Below, piece by piece: positions 53,320-62,510 of a stretch of DNA of 64,000 nucleotides. The DNA comes from Lachnoclostridium sp. An169. Its GTDB lineage: Bacteria; Bacillota; Clostridia; Lachnospirales; Lachnospiraceae. The notes below the pieces were generated by a model, which worked only from the letters and a program-made list of their open reading frames with translations, was not told where the DNA came from and did not search any database. The stretch spans positions 1-64,000 of the forward strand of contig NZ_NFKT01000009.1 of the NCBI RefSeq assembly GCF_002160525.1, written 5' to 3'. The position numbers and the translations under genes were made by a program. Numbering within the stretch: the stretch's first letter is position 1; each line of letters begins with the position of its first letter.

Positions 53320-54003
53320 TCAGAGCCTTCTCCGGTTGTAGACCAGGTGCAGATACATGGCGTCATGTGCCCGGGTGGGATTGTGTGAGGCGATGGCCTC
53401 CGCGATCTCCCGGTGCGTCTCGATGGTCTCCCGGCGCAGTTCGCTTCCGGTCAGATCGATAAAGAGCGGGATGGAAGAATTGATCACCGGGATCAGACGG
53501 GGAACGACGATGTTGCCGCTGCTCATGCCGATAGCGGTATGAAAGGCAACGTCTTTCTCCGTGTGATCCTTTCCTTCTTTCAGAAGCTGCTCTGTTTCAT
53601 CGCACAGTTTCAGGATCTTTTCTATTTCTTCCCTGCCTGCGCAGGATGCGGCCATGGCGGCGATGGGCGGCTCAAGGAGAAAACGGATTTCCAGAAGATC
53701 GGCCGCCAGTTTCTTCTTATCATCGATGAAGGTAAAGCCAAGCGGATCCTCCACGATCCCGGGAGCGGAGGAGATGTAGGTCCCGGAGCCCTGGCGGATG
53801 GTCACAATATTGCGGGAGGCAAGAAGCTTCATGGCCTCGCGGATGGTGCTTCGCCCGGCACCGAGCTTCTCCGCCAGTATGGATTCATTGGGCAGACGGT
53901 CTCCCGGCTGCAGCTGTTCCTCTAAGATGTAGTGGATGATATCATCCGACAATTTTTCCGGCAGGCTCTTTTCATTTCGGTTTTTTGTATCTGAATTTAT
54001 CAT
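53320..54003 (-). CDS. FadR-type GntR regulator with FCD domain
   Basis: 227 residues. N-terminal GntR HTH (LQPGDRLPNESILAEKLGAGRSTIREAMKLLASRNIVTIRQGSGTYIS) and a C-terminal FCD ligand domain (FLLEPPIAAMAASCAGREEIEKI, DVAFHTAIGMSSGN, ETHREIAEAIASHN). The Arg/His/Asp residues of the ligand-metal pocket are present. Divergent to the IlvD/Edd-type dehydratase gene, so it likely controls sugar-acid use by sensing an acidic intermediate. Confidence 0.93.
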   Translation of the reverse strand: MINSDTKNRNEKSLPEKLSDDIIHYILEEQLQPGDRLPNESILAEKLGAGRSTIREAMKLLASRNIVTIRQGSGTYISSAPGIVEDPLGFTFIDDKKKLAADLLEIRFLLEPPIAAMAASCAGREEIEKILKLCDETEQLLKEGKDHTEKDVAFHTAIGMSSGNIVVPRLIPVINSSIPLFIDLTGSELRRETIETHREIAEAIASHNPTRAHDAMYLHLVYNRRRL

Positions 54004-54258
54004 ATGATTCCCCTGTGATTTAAAAATAGTATAGGATCAGAATAGTACAGAATGATGGAAATGTCAAAATAAATTAAATGTAAAAATAAGTAGACCGGTC
54101 TTGATTTTTCTGTGGAAAAGAGATATGCTGAATACATCGGATGAATTCGCGCGAAAAATGCGGAAAGGTTGCTCGAACAGTCCGAAAAAGGATGGGTGAG
54201 AAAGAAAACATCGGATGATTAAAGAGCGAAATATCAGATGAATCAGGAGGAAAACACC
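54004..54258. promoter_or_regulatory. Divergent control region between FCD regulator and dehydratase
   Basis: Minus-strand promoter: TTGACA (54067-54062), 17 bases, TATTCT (54044-54039). A perfect palindrome AGACCGGTCT (54092-54101) lies upstream of it and towards the dehydratase promoter; its form resembles FCD-GntR operators. I saw no clear plus-strand promoter; 54102-54240 shows nothing else definite. Confidence 0.55.
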
Positions 54259-55980
54259 ATGGAACTGAGAAGTCAGAAACTGAGAAAAATTGCACCGGAA
54301 CTGGATCCGCTCCGTCTGGGGACCGGGTGGAAGCCGGAAGATCTGTCAAAACCCCAGATCTTGATCGAAAGTTCTTTCGGGGACAGCCACCCGGGGAGCG
54401 GACATCTGTTGGAACTGGCAGAGGAGGCGCGAAAAGGAGTGGCTGACGCCGGAGGGCACGGAGCGCGCTATTTCTGTACAGACATCTGCGACGGAGAGGC
54501 GCAGGGGCACGACGGGATCAATTACTCCCTGCCGTCCAGGGACATGATGGCGAATATGATCGAGATCCATGCAGGCGCCACGCCTTTCGACGGCGCTGTC
54601 TATATTGCAAGCTGCGACAAAAGTATGCCTGCACATCTGATGGCTCTGGGGCGGATCAATATCCCCTCCATCGTTGTGACCGGCGGTGTGATGGACGCCG
54701 GACCGGACCTGCTGACACTGGAGCAGATCGGAAAATACAGTGCCATGTATGAGCGGGGAGAGATTACGAAAGAGGAGATGGACTATTACAAGCACAATGC
54801 CTGCCCGTCCTGCGGGGCATGTTCCTTTATGGGGACCGCTTCCACCATGCAGATTATGGCGGAGGCACTGGGGCTGATGCTCCCGGGAAGCGCCCTGATG
54901 CCTGCCACAAGCCGGGATCTGCGGGAAGTGGCGTGCAAGGCGGGAAAACAGGCGGTATGGCTTGCGGAGCATGACCTGACTCCGGACAAGATTGTTACAA
55001 TGGAATCTTTTGAAAATGCCATCATGGTACATGCGGCCATCTCCGGTTCTACCAATTCACTGCTTCACATTCCTGCCATTGCCAGAGAGTTCGGATTTGA
55101 CCTGGATGCAGATACATTTGACCGTCTCCACCGGGGCGCCCATTATCTGCTCAATATCCGTCCTGCCGGCGAGTGGCCCGCCCAGTTCTTCTACTATGCA
55201 GGAGGCGTGCCCAGGATCATGGAAGAGATCCGGGATATGCTTCATCTGGATGTAATGACGGTGACCGGAAAGACACTGGGAGAAAATCTGGAAGAACTGA
55301 AAAAGAACGGATTCTATGAGAAATGTCAGGGCTATCTGGATCAGTGGAACCTGAAACGGGAGGACGTGATCCGTCCCTTTGACCGGCCTTTCGGAACCGA
55401 CGGCAGCATCGCTGTTTTAAAAGGAAATCTGGCTCCGGACGGAGCGGTCGTAAAACATACCGCTGTCCCGAAGGAAATGTTCGAGGCTGTATTGAGGGCA
55501 AGACCGTTTGACTGTGAGGAGGACGCCATACATGCGGTTTTAACCCATGAGATCAGACCGGGGGATGCGGTGATTATCCGCTATGAGGGCCCAAAAGGGA
55601 GCGGGATGCCGGAGATGTTCTATACGACGGAGGCCATTGCCTCCGACCCGGAACTGGGAGCGAGCATTGCCCTGCTGACAGACGGGCGTTTCTCCGGGGC
55701 GTCCAAAGGCCCTGCCATCGGGCACATTTCCCCGGAGGCGGCAGAGGGAGGTCCCATCGCACTGGTGGAAGAAAACGATCTGATCGAGGTCAGTATCCCC
55801 GGACGTATCCTGCGGATCGTGGGGGTAAACGGGGAGCGCATGGATGAAGAGGAGGTCGAAAAAATTCTGGAAAAAAGGCGGGCTCAGCTGGTCCCGAAAG
55901 AGAGCCGCTTTGCCCGCGGAGTGTTGAAGCTGTTTGCCGAAAGAGCTGTCTCGCCGATGAAAGGCGGATATATGGAATGA
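54259..55980 (+). CDS. IlvD/Edd family dehydratase (probable sugar-acid dehydratase)
   Basis: 573 residues. Iron-sulfur cysteines are in YIASCDKSMPAHLMA and NACPSCGACSFMGTASTMQ (with the third in the C-terminal region not certain), and the mid-protein ISGSTNSLLHIPAIAREF and SIALLTDGRFSGASKGPAIGHISPEA are typical. It could be dihydroxy-acid dehydratase (valine/isoleucine) but the FCD regulator and lack of ilv genes suggest an aldonate/sugar-acid dehydratase. The start at 54259 follows CAGGAGG; the ATG at 54238 lies before that site. Confidence 0.85.
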   Translation: MELRSQKLRKIAPELDPLRLGTGWKPEDLSKPQILIESSFGDSHPGSGHLLELAEEARKGVADAGGHGARYFCTDICDGEAQGHDGINYSLPSRDMMANMIEIHAGATPFDGAVYIASCDKSMPAHLMALGRINIPSIVVTGGVMDAGPDLLTLEQIGKYSAMYERGEITKEEMDYYKHNACPSCGACSFMGTASTMQIMAEALGLMLPGSALMPATSRDLREVACKAGKQAVWLAEHDLTPDKIVTMESFENAIMVHAAISGSTNSLLHIPAIAREFGFDLDADTFDRLHRGAHYLLNIRPAGEWPAQFFYYAGGVPRIMEEIRDMLHLDVMTVTGKTLGENLEELKKNGFYEKCQGYLDQWNLKREDVIRPFDRPFGTDGSIAVLKGNLAPDGAVVKHTAVPKEMFEAVLRARPFDCEEDAIHAVLTHEIRPGDAVIIRYEGPKGSGMPEMFYTTEAIASDPELGASIALLTDGRFSGASKGPAIGHISPEAAEGGPIALVEENDLIEVSIPGRILRIVGVNGERMDEEEVEKILEKRRAQLVPKESRFARGVLKLFAERAVSPMKGGYME

Positions 55981-56237
55981 GTCAGGGAATATTCCACCCG
56001 GGGCGGTACCTCGGGATAGACTGTGTGGGTGACGATTCCGTCGGATTCCATAGAGCGGAGGCTGTCAGTCAGGACTTTCTGGCTGATGCCCTCCAGATCT
56101 CTGCGGAGTTCGTTGAAACGCCAGGGGCGCACAAGCAGGTTGCGCAGGATCAGGAGTTTCCACTTGCTTCCGATCAGCTGCACAGTCGTAGCCACAGGAC
56201 ATGCGGGAAGTTCGTCTTTTGTCAGTATTTTTATCAC
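55981..56237 (-). pseudogene. HxlR family regulator, 3'-truncated
   Basis: The frame holds the HxlR winged helix (CPVATTVQLIGSKWKLLILRNLL, RFNELRRDLEGISQKVLTDSLRSMESDGI and the wing YPEVPPRVEYSLT). Intact members continue some 20-25 residues (about ...LGESLRPIL...). Here the frame passes into the end of the dehydratase gene (reading on to 55884 on the minus strand), so the C-terminus is lost. The start is a GTG at 56237. The break lies at the dehydratase stop codon, which suggests a recombination joint. Confidence 0.75.
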
Positions 56238-56255
56238 CTCACTGTTTTCCGGTAC

Positions 56256-56462
56256 TTATTTTGTGCCATGGACCGCCTGTTCTGCATTTGAGATCTCTTC
56301 ATCTGTGGCATCCGTATATTTCCGGATTTCCGATACAGGTAGTCCGTTTTGAAGCATCTGGGTGATGAGGGAAGTACGTCCCTCTTTAATTCCGGTTTTG
56401 ATACCAGTTTTGATACCGGCCTTTTTGCCGTCCTTATAGATATCTTCGATTGCCTGACACAT
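56256..56462 (-). pseudogene. C-terminal remnant of an Rpn/PD-(D/E)XK transposase-type protein
   Basis: 68 residues: CQAIEDIYKDGKKAGIKTGIKTGIKEGR, a tandem GIKT repeat, then SLITQMLQNGLPVSEIRKYTDATDEEI. This is the usual end of Rpn family recombination-promoting nuclease/putative transposase proteins, whose nuclease domain (about 200 residues) is missing. The remnant is not expected to act. Confidence 0.65.
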
Positions 56463-56571
56463 ATTGATCCTCTCCTTTTGATCTGGAATCTCTACCTTAA
56501 AAACCAGAATTTTGCATTTCCTATTTTAACTTTATCCCCCTTTTCCGTTATTTCGGTCAGAACGGTACGGT

Positions 56572-57168
56572 TCAGTAAAGGCGGTTCCATTTCAGAAAAG
56601 TACTGTGTGCCACGCCCAGTTTCTGGGCGGCTTTCCTTGCGGAGATCCGTCCCTCGCGATAATTCTTCCTCAGGGCGAAAAAAGCGTCGGGAACCTCCAT
56701 TTTCTGTCTGCCGAACTTTACTCCCTTGGCTTTCGCCGCGGCGATTCCTTCCGCCTGACGCTGCCGGATGTTGTCCCGTTCGACCTGGGCTACATAGCTC
56801 AGGATCTGAAGAACCAGATCAGCGACAAACATGCCGGTAAGATCCTTCCCTGAATTGCGGGTATCCAGAAGCGGCATGTCCAGCACCACGATGTCTGTCT
56901 GTTTTTCCTTGGTGATGATTCTCCACTGGTCCAGAATCTCTTCATAGTTGCGGCCGAGCCGGTCGATGGACTTGACTACAAGTGTATTGCCCGGCCGGAG
57001 TTTACGCAGCAGTTTCTGATACTGGGGACGGTTGAAATCTTTGCCGCTCAGTTTATCCATATAGATACATTCTTCCGGCACACGGAATTCCCGAAGGGCG
57101 ATCATCTGCCGGTCTTCATTCTGATCCTTTGTAGATACACGTACATAACCATATACAGTCTTTTCCAT
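56572..57168 (-). CDS. Serine recombinase (resolvase/invertase family)
   Basis: 198 residues. The catalytic serine is in YGYVRVSTKDQNEDRQ (about residue 13), with the arginine motif KSIDRLGRNYEEILDQW and DLVLQILSYVAQVERDNIRQRQAEGIA, then a C-terminal HTH (ISARKAAQKLGVAHSTFLKWNRLY). It is the small resolvase type with one HTH, as in Tn3 or invertase elements. No transposase or inverted repeats are nearby. It may be a remnant of a mobile element and connect with the gene breaks just to the left. Confidence 0.9.
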   Translation of the reverse strand: MEKTVYGYVRVSTKDQNEDRQMIALREFRVPEECIYMDKLSGKDFNRPQYQKLLRKLRPGNTLVVKSIDRLGRNYEEILDQWRIITKEKQTDIVVLDMPLLDTRNSGKDLTGMFVADLVLQILSYVAQVERDNIRQRQAEGIAAAKAKGVKFGRQKMEVPDAFFALRKNYREGRISARKAAQKLGVAHSTFLKWNRLY

Positions 57169-57482
57169 AGCTTTCTCCTCCTTTGAATTTTTTTTAGTAT
57201 CTGTTATTATGACATTTTTATGAAATCGGGGTAAAGTGACCGCATTTCTTTATGTCTCAAAACTGTAACTTTCCGTGAGACATATCTGTGACCTTTATTT
57301 GATATTCTTTTCCTGTACAAACAGAACGGTAATTTGTGATACAATAACTTCTGCGCGCGCTGCAGTCCGGGAGAGAAATGTGTGCCGGAAAAAGCGGCAG
57401 CTGACCGGAGAGAAAGCTTCGCCGTGAAATACAGTGCCGTCCGGAGAGAAAGCAGGCTTTCGGCGGCAGAACGGAGTTTGAT
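57169..57482 (+). promoter_or_regulatory. Upstream region of the two-component/ABC cassette
   Basis: ATGTCTCA (57252-57259) and TGAGACAT (57276-57283) form a perfect inverted repeat, a candidate operator or leader hairpin. TGTGATACAAT near 57327-57337 looks like an extended -10, with no good -35. Further down, CCGGAGAGAAAGC occurs twice and a relative once in 57367-57455, in a GC-rich leader before the response-regulator start. No gene fits here. Confidence 0.45.
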
Positions 57483-58172
57483 ATGGAACGGATATTAGTA
57501 GTGGAAGACGATCTGGCTTTAAGTGCCGGTCTGTGTTTTGAACTGGATACATCGGGATATGTCTCGGTCCCGGCGTACAACTGCGCAAAAGCGAGGTTCC
57601 TTCTTGACGACGCGGAATTTTCCCTCGTGCTTCTGGATGTCAACCTTCCGGATGGAAACGGATTTGACCTGTGCCGGGAAATCAAGGAGAAGAAGCCGGA
57701 ACAGCCTGTCATTTTTCTGACGGCCCGGGACCTGGAGGAGGATGTCTTAAGCGGATTCGATCTGGGGGCAGAGGACTATGTGACGAAACCTTTTAACATG
57801 CAGATCCTTCTGCGGCGGGTGGAGGTAGCCCTCCGGCGGAGCGGGAAGAATGCGTCCGCCCGGGAAGAACTTTGGAGCGATGGCTATCTTGTGATCGACT
57901 TCGCTGCACTGACGGCAAAGCGCGGCGCGGAGAAGCTTGCCATCACGCCCAATGAATACAAACTGCTCAAGGTTCTGACTGAGAATGCGGGGAATATTCT
58001 GACCAGACAGAGCCTGCTGGAGCGGCTGTGGGACAGCGCAGGAAACTATATTGATGACCATACGCTCACGGTGACTATGAACCGCCTCAGGTCAAAGGTG
58101 GAAGATGAGGGGCATACTTACATCAAGACTGTGAGAGGGATGGGATATATCTGGACAGGAGGAAAGCGATGA
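57483..58172 (+). CDS. Response regulator, OmpR family
   Basis: 229 residues. Receiver: LVVEDDLALS, phospho-acceptor Asp in LVLLDVNLPDGNGFDL and Lys in DYVTKPFNMQIL. Winged helix: LTVTMNRLRSKVEDEGHTYIKTVRGMGYIWTG. The ATGA overlap with the kinase marks a co-translated pair. The close ABC genes place it with BceRS/VraSR-like systems that induce a peptide-resistance transporter. Confidence 0.94.
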   Translation: MERILVVEDDLALSAGLCFELDTSGYVSVPAYNCAKARFLLDDAEFSLVLLDVNLPDGNGFDLCREIKEKKPEQPVIFLTARDLEEDVLSGFDLGAEDYVTKPFNMQILLRRVEVALRRSGKNASAREELWSDGYLVIDFAALTAKRGAEKLAITPNEYKLLKVLTENAGNILTRQSLLERLWDSAGNYIDDHTLTVTMNRLRSKVEDEGHTYIKTVRGMGYIWTGGKR

Positions 58173-59191
58173 AACATAAAAGTCTGACCGTGATGCGTTC
58201 CGGCATGGTACTGGTCTCTATCGGACTCTTTGCCGCTCTTGTACGGCTGATCTGGACCTGTATTCCCTGGGCGGCGGTGCGGGGCGCACTGCTTGCCCTC
58301 TGTGTGAGCCTGTATGCGGTGGTTGTTTTCTGGGCGTGGTATCAGAGAAGGCAGGTAATCATCTTTGCGGACGATATCTGCCAGACTCTTGACGCCCTCA
58401 TGTCAGGCCGGCAGCCGGAAGGATACCGGCCCTATGAGGATTCGGTGACTGCCCGGGTGCAGAGAAAGCTGATCCGGTATTTCGATATTATGAATGAGGG
58501 AAAGATCCAGAGCCAGAAGGACAAAGAGACGATCCAGGGACTGGTCAGCGATATTTCCCACCAGGTTAAGACGCCCATCGCCAATCTGCAGCTCTATACA
58601 TCCATTCTGCAGAATCCCCAGTTCCCCCCGGAAAAGAGGGAGGAATTCATGCGGACTATGGAGGAGCAGATCAATAAGCTGGATTTCCTCCTGCAGTCCC
58701 TCATAAAAATGTCCCGCCTGGAGACGGGAACATTTACCATCAACATTGAGGACGCGAGACTGGGGGATACGATCGCCCGGGCGATGAGCACCGTGTGGGC
58801 CAGGGCGGAGGAGAAGCAGATCCAGCTCTCGGCGGACTGTGACAGCAGTATTACCGTGCGCCATGATCCCAAGTGGACGGCGGAGGCGCTGGGAAATATT
58901 CTGGACAATGCGGTAAAGTACACGCCGGAAGGCGGAAGCGTCACGGTCACGGTGAGACCATGGCAGTTTTATACGAAGATTGATATTACCGATACAGGAA
59001 TCGGAATTGAGGAAGAGCATTACAACGATATATTTCTCCGTTTCTACCGGGCTCCCGAGGCGGCTGCCTGTGAGGGCGTAGGGCTGGGGCTTTATCTGGC
59101 AAACGGCATTATCACCCGGCAGAGGGGATATATCAGTGTGAAGTCGAGACCCGGCGCGGGGACGACGTTTTCCGTGTACCTGTTGAGCTGA
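58169..59191 (+). CDS. Sensor histidine kinase of a BceS-like system
   Basis: 340 residues. Two N-terminal transmembrane helices (about 10-30 and 38-58) are joined by a very short loop, so it is an intramembrane-sensing kinase that probably takes its signal from the ABC transporter downstream. H-box SDISHQVKTPIANLQLY, N-box ILDNAVKYTPEGG, G1/F DTGIGIEEEHYNDIFLRFYRA and G2 GVGLGLYLANGI are all present. Confidence 0.93.
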   Translation: MKHKSLTVMRSGMVLVSIGLFAALVRLIWTCIPWAAVRGALLALCVSLYAVVVFWAWYQRRQVIIFADDICQTLDALMSGRQPEGYRPYEDSVTARVQRKLIRYFDIMNEGKIQSQKDKETIQGLVSDISHQVKTPIANLQLYTSILQNPQFPPEKREEFMRTMEEQINKLDFLLQSLIKMSRLETGTFTINIEDARLGDTIARAMSTVWARAEEKQIQLSADCDSSITVRHDPKWTAEALGNILDNAVKYTPEGGSVTVTVRPWQFYTKIDITDTGIGIEEEHYNDIFLRFYRAPEAAACEGVGLGLYLANGIITRQRGYISVKSRPGAGTTFSVYLLS

Positions 59192-59209
59192 AGAAAAGGA
59201 GGAGTTCTT

Positions 59210-59875
59210 ATGGATATCGTAACAGTGCATAACCTGAAAAAATATTTCGGAAAGGGTGAAAACCAGGTGAAGGCTCTGGACGGCGTCGATCTCACGGTGG
59301 AGAAGGGGAAATTTACCGCGGTCATCGGGGCATCCGGATCCGGGAAGACCACTCTGCTGAATATGATCGGAGGCCTGGATACGCCGGATGAGGGGGAAGT
59401 GGTTGTTGACGGGGTGAACCTGTCCGGCCTGAAAGAGAAAGAACTGGCAGTGTTCCGGCGCAGCAAGGTCGGGTTCGTCTACCAGAATTTCAACCTGGTT
59501 CCCACGCTGACGGTGAAGGAAAATATTCTTTTCCCCTTAAGTCTTTCCGGGAGCACGCCGGACCCTGTGTTCTGGGAGGAGATCGTGGAACTGCTCCACC
59601 TGAAAGAGCGGATGAATGCATTTCCAGGGCAGCTCTCCGGAGGAGGACAGCAGAGAGTAGCCATTGCCCGGGCACTGATCTCAAAACCTGCCATCGTCCT
59701 GGCTGACGAGCCCACGGGTAATCTGGACTCCAGGAGCGGGCAGAATGTCCTGGGACTCCTGAAAATGTCTGTGGAGACTTACCACCAGACGCTTGTGATG
59801 ATCACGCATAATCTGGAACTTGCGCAGATGGCAGACCGGGTAGTGCGCATGGAGGACGGCCGCATCCGCGGATGA
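59210..59875 (+). CDS. ABC transporter ATP-binding protein (BceA/MacB-type)
   Basis: 221 residues. Walker A GASGSGKTTL, signature LSGGGQQRVAIARAL, Walker B IVLADEPTGNLD, H-loop His in VMITHNLEL. It is the LolD/BceA type ATPase which works with the FtsX-like permease that follows. AAAGGAGGAG precedes the start. The signature has one more Gly than the common LSGGQQQR, still typical. Confidence 0.94.
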   Translation: MDIVTVHNLKKYFGKGENQVKALDGVDLTVEKGKFTAVIGASGSGKTTLLNMIGGLDTPDEGEVVVDGVNLSGLKEKELAVFRRSKVGFVYQNFNLVPTLTVKENILFPLSLSGSTPDPVFWEEIVELLHLKERMNAFPGQLSGGGQQRVAIARALISKPAIVLADEPTGNLDSRSGQNVLGLLKMSVETYHQTLVMITHNLELAQMADRVVRMEDGRIRG

Positions 59876-59892
59876 AAGGAAGGAATGACGAC

Positions 59893-62460
59893 ATGATCTT
59901 CAATAACAATCTTAAAATCTGCCACAGACTGGTGCGGCAGGATTTTCATTTTCACCGGGCGAAAAACCTGATCCTGATCCTGGCGGCTGCCCTTGTCACG
60001 GGACTGTATACTTTTGTGTTCCTGCTGGGAAATGCTGTGGAGAACGCTTTTCTTCTGAACTATGAATACACGTACGGCTCTACCAGCCATATTCTCTACC
60101 ATAACCTGAACGAGGCAGAAGCAGATCTGATCCGCCAGAACACGAATATCAGAAGCAGCGTCCGGCTCAGCACTCTGGGGCAGCTTACAGACCCCATGAT
60201 CGGACAGCGCTCGGTCAAGCTGGCTGTGACGGACCGGGCGTACGCCCAGACGGTGCTGTCTGTGCCGACAACCGGACGTCTGCCGGAGAAGCCGGGAGAG
60301 ATCGCCATGGATGAATACACCATGGACTCCCTGGGAATTGTCTATGAGGAAGGAACGCCGGTCACGCTGGAGTGGACGGATTTCTCCGGGCAGACGCATA
60401 CCACGGATTTCACTCTGTGCGGATGGTGGGAAAGTCCCACCAATTTTACCGAGTCATGTGCCTGGGTGACGGCGGAGACCGCGGAGTCTCTGGCGCCCGG
60501 GTATAACAGTGAGGATTCCCGCAATATCACGCTGGGGGTGACGCTCTATCAGACAGATGATCTGGAAAATGTGGCGGGACAGATACTGCAGGAGCAGGGC
60601 GTTGAGAGTGAGAAAGTGACCTACTCGGTTAGCCTGGCGTGGATGGAGGCCAGGATGGAGAAGGCTTCCAATCAGGCGAAACCCTTCTATTCTCCGGCTG
60701 TACTGGTGCTTGTCTGCGGTTTCCTGATGATCTACGGGATCATCCATGTGGCGGCGGAACAGGACGACCGGTTCTTCGCCGGGATCAAGGCACAGGGAAT
60801 GACGCCCCGGCAGATTCGCCGTTTCCTGTGGGAAAAGGGGCTGGCGGTCACTCTTTTTGGGCTTGTGCCGGGCTGGCTCATCGGTTTTCTGCTCAATCTG
60901 GCGATTACCGGGCGGATCGTCACCGGGATGTCGGAGGATCCGGCGATTTATTTCCTTTCCTGGGAGCCCTTTGCCATAGCGGCGGCAGCCACCCTTATCA
61001 CAGTAGTGCTTGCCTATCTGATTCCCTCTGTACGGCTCTCACGGAAAAATCCGGCGTCCCTTCTGCGCGCTGCCGTGCCCGGCACGCCCTGGAGGTCAAG
61101 AGGAACGGATGAAAAACCGGAAGGGGGAAAGATGACGGGCATGCGCCTGGCACTGCGCTCTGTCAGCAGGGGAAAAGCGCGGACGGCCCTTTCCGTAGTG
61201 ACGATGCTTCTGGCGGTGCTTCTGATTTCCAGTGTGTGGATCCAGTATATCAGCATGAAAGAGGATCTCTACGTGGACGCCATGTCGCCCTGGGACTATA
61301 CACTGGCGGACGGATCTGCCTATACGACCTATCAGCGTTATAATGAAAACAATAAGGGAATTACCGATGAGACGGTGGAAGAACTGCGTGCCCGTCCGGA
61401 GGTGACGGAAGTAAGCGCCCTGAAGAGCCATGAGGTGGAGCTGACAGCGTCGGAGGAACTTCAGCAGCGCCTTGTGGACTACTATAATGACAGCCAGCCG
61501 GGAAGCGATATGAGCCGGAGGGAGGAGATGAGCGGACAGCCGGGCTGGACGGCCGGGCTGGAGCGTCTGGAACAGACCGGGACGTATATCGGGCTTATCG
61601 TCTCCATTGAGGGGGATTACCTGGATTATCTGACGGAAAATCCGGACAATTTTACGAGCGGAAGCTTTGACGCAGAAAAATTCGCCACGGGAGAATATGT
61701 AATCACATACGGGGCGAATGCAGAAGGACTCTCTTCTCTGGCAGCAGGAGAGACGGTCACTCTGGAAGGACAGACTTTTGAAGTGATGGCTTCTGTAAAG
61801 GTGGATGGCATGTTCCTGAGCGGAAACAACAGCCCGGATTCCGATTTCTGCCTTTACTATTTCGTAACACCGGAGATCTTTGAAAAAATGTTTCCGGGAC
61901 AGGGTGTACGGCAGGCAGCGGTAAATATCGACCACAGCCGGCAGGACTCCTTTGAGGAATATCTGGATGGATATGAGCGGAGTTTAAGCCGCGGCGTCGC
62001 CATTACGAGAAGGAGCGAATACCAGGAAGTGTTCCGCAACAGCAGACTCAACAGCCTGCTTCCGGATCTGGTCGTCGCCATCGTGCTGATGGGGATCGCC
62101 CTGTTAAACTTCCTGAACATGCTGGTGTCAAAGACAATCAGCAGGCGAAAAGAGTTCGCGGTATATGAAAGTCTCGGCATGACCCGGGAACAGCTCCGGC
62201 TTCTTCTCCTGAAAGAAGGACTGCTCCACGGGGCAGTGATGGCGGTCTTTGTGGGACCGCTGACTGTTCTGTTCTGCATGTATGTGATGCCCGCTGTCAT
62301 CAGCAATATGCGATCCTGGGTCTCCGTGTATACATTCAGCCTGGCGCCGCTTGTATTTGTACTTCTGGCGGTGCTGGTGCTCTCCGTCGCAGTGCCGTCA
62401 GCGTGCCTGCACTTTGTCACCCGGGGAAGCATCAATGAGCGCATGCATATCATGGAATAA
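59893..62460 (+). CDS. ABC transporter permease, FtsX family (BceB-like)
   Basis: 855 residues with about ten membrane helices in two FtsX-type groups: one N-terminal helix (LILILAAALVTGLYTFVFL), a large outside domain (about 45-265), four helices (about 275-400), a second large outside domain (about 455-700) and the last three helices. It exports or binds antimicrobial peptides and passes the signal to the kinase. The start at 59893 follows AAAGGAAGG; the ATG at 59872 lies before this site. Confidence 0.9.
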   Translation: MIFNNNLKICHRLVRQDFHFHRAKNLILILAAALVTGLYTFVFLLGNAVENAFLLNYEYTYGSTSHILYHNLNEAEADLIRQNTNIRSSVRLSTLGQLTDPMIGQRSVKLAVTDRAYAQTVLSVPTTGRLPEKPGEIAMDEYTMDSLGIVYEEGTPVTLEWTDFSGQTHTTDFTLCGWWESPTNFTESCAWVTAETAESLAPGYNSEDSRNITLGVTLYQTDDLENVAGQILQEQGVESEKVTYSVSLAWMEARMEKASNQAKPFYSPAVLVLVCGFLMIYGIIHVAAEQDDRFFAGIKAQGMTPRQIRRFLWEKGLAVTLFGLVPGWLIGFLLNLAITGRIVTGMSEDPAIYFLSWEPFAIAAAATLITVVLAYLIPSVRLSRKNPASLLRAAVPGTPWRSRGTDEKPEGGKMTGMRLALRSVSRGKARTALSVVTMLLAVLLISSVWIQYISMKEDLYVDAMSPWDYTLADGSAYTTYQRYNENNKGITDETVEELRARPEVTEVSALKSHEVELTASEELQQRLVDYYNDSQPGSDMSRREEMSGQPGWTAGLERLEQTGTYIGLIVSIEGDYLDYLTENPDNFTSGSFDAEKFATGEYVITYGANAEGLSSLAAGETVTLEGQTFEVMASVKVDGMFLSGNNSPDSDFCLYYFVTPEIFEKMFPGQGVRQAAVNIDHSRQDSFEEYLDGYERSLSRGVAITRRSEYQEVFRNSRLNSLLPDLVVAIVLMGIALLNFLNMLVSKTISRRKEFAVYESLGMTREQLRLLLLKEGLLHGAVMAVFVGPLTVLFCMYVMPAVISNMRSWVSVYTFSLAPLVFVLLAVLVLSVAVPSACLHFVTRGSINERMHIME

Positions 62461-62510
62461 GAGGCGGATATTTACAGGATTGTAAAAGAGGCAGAGTTTA
62501 AATATATCTG

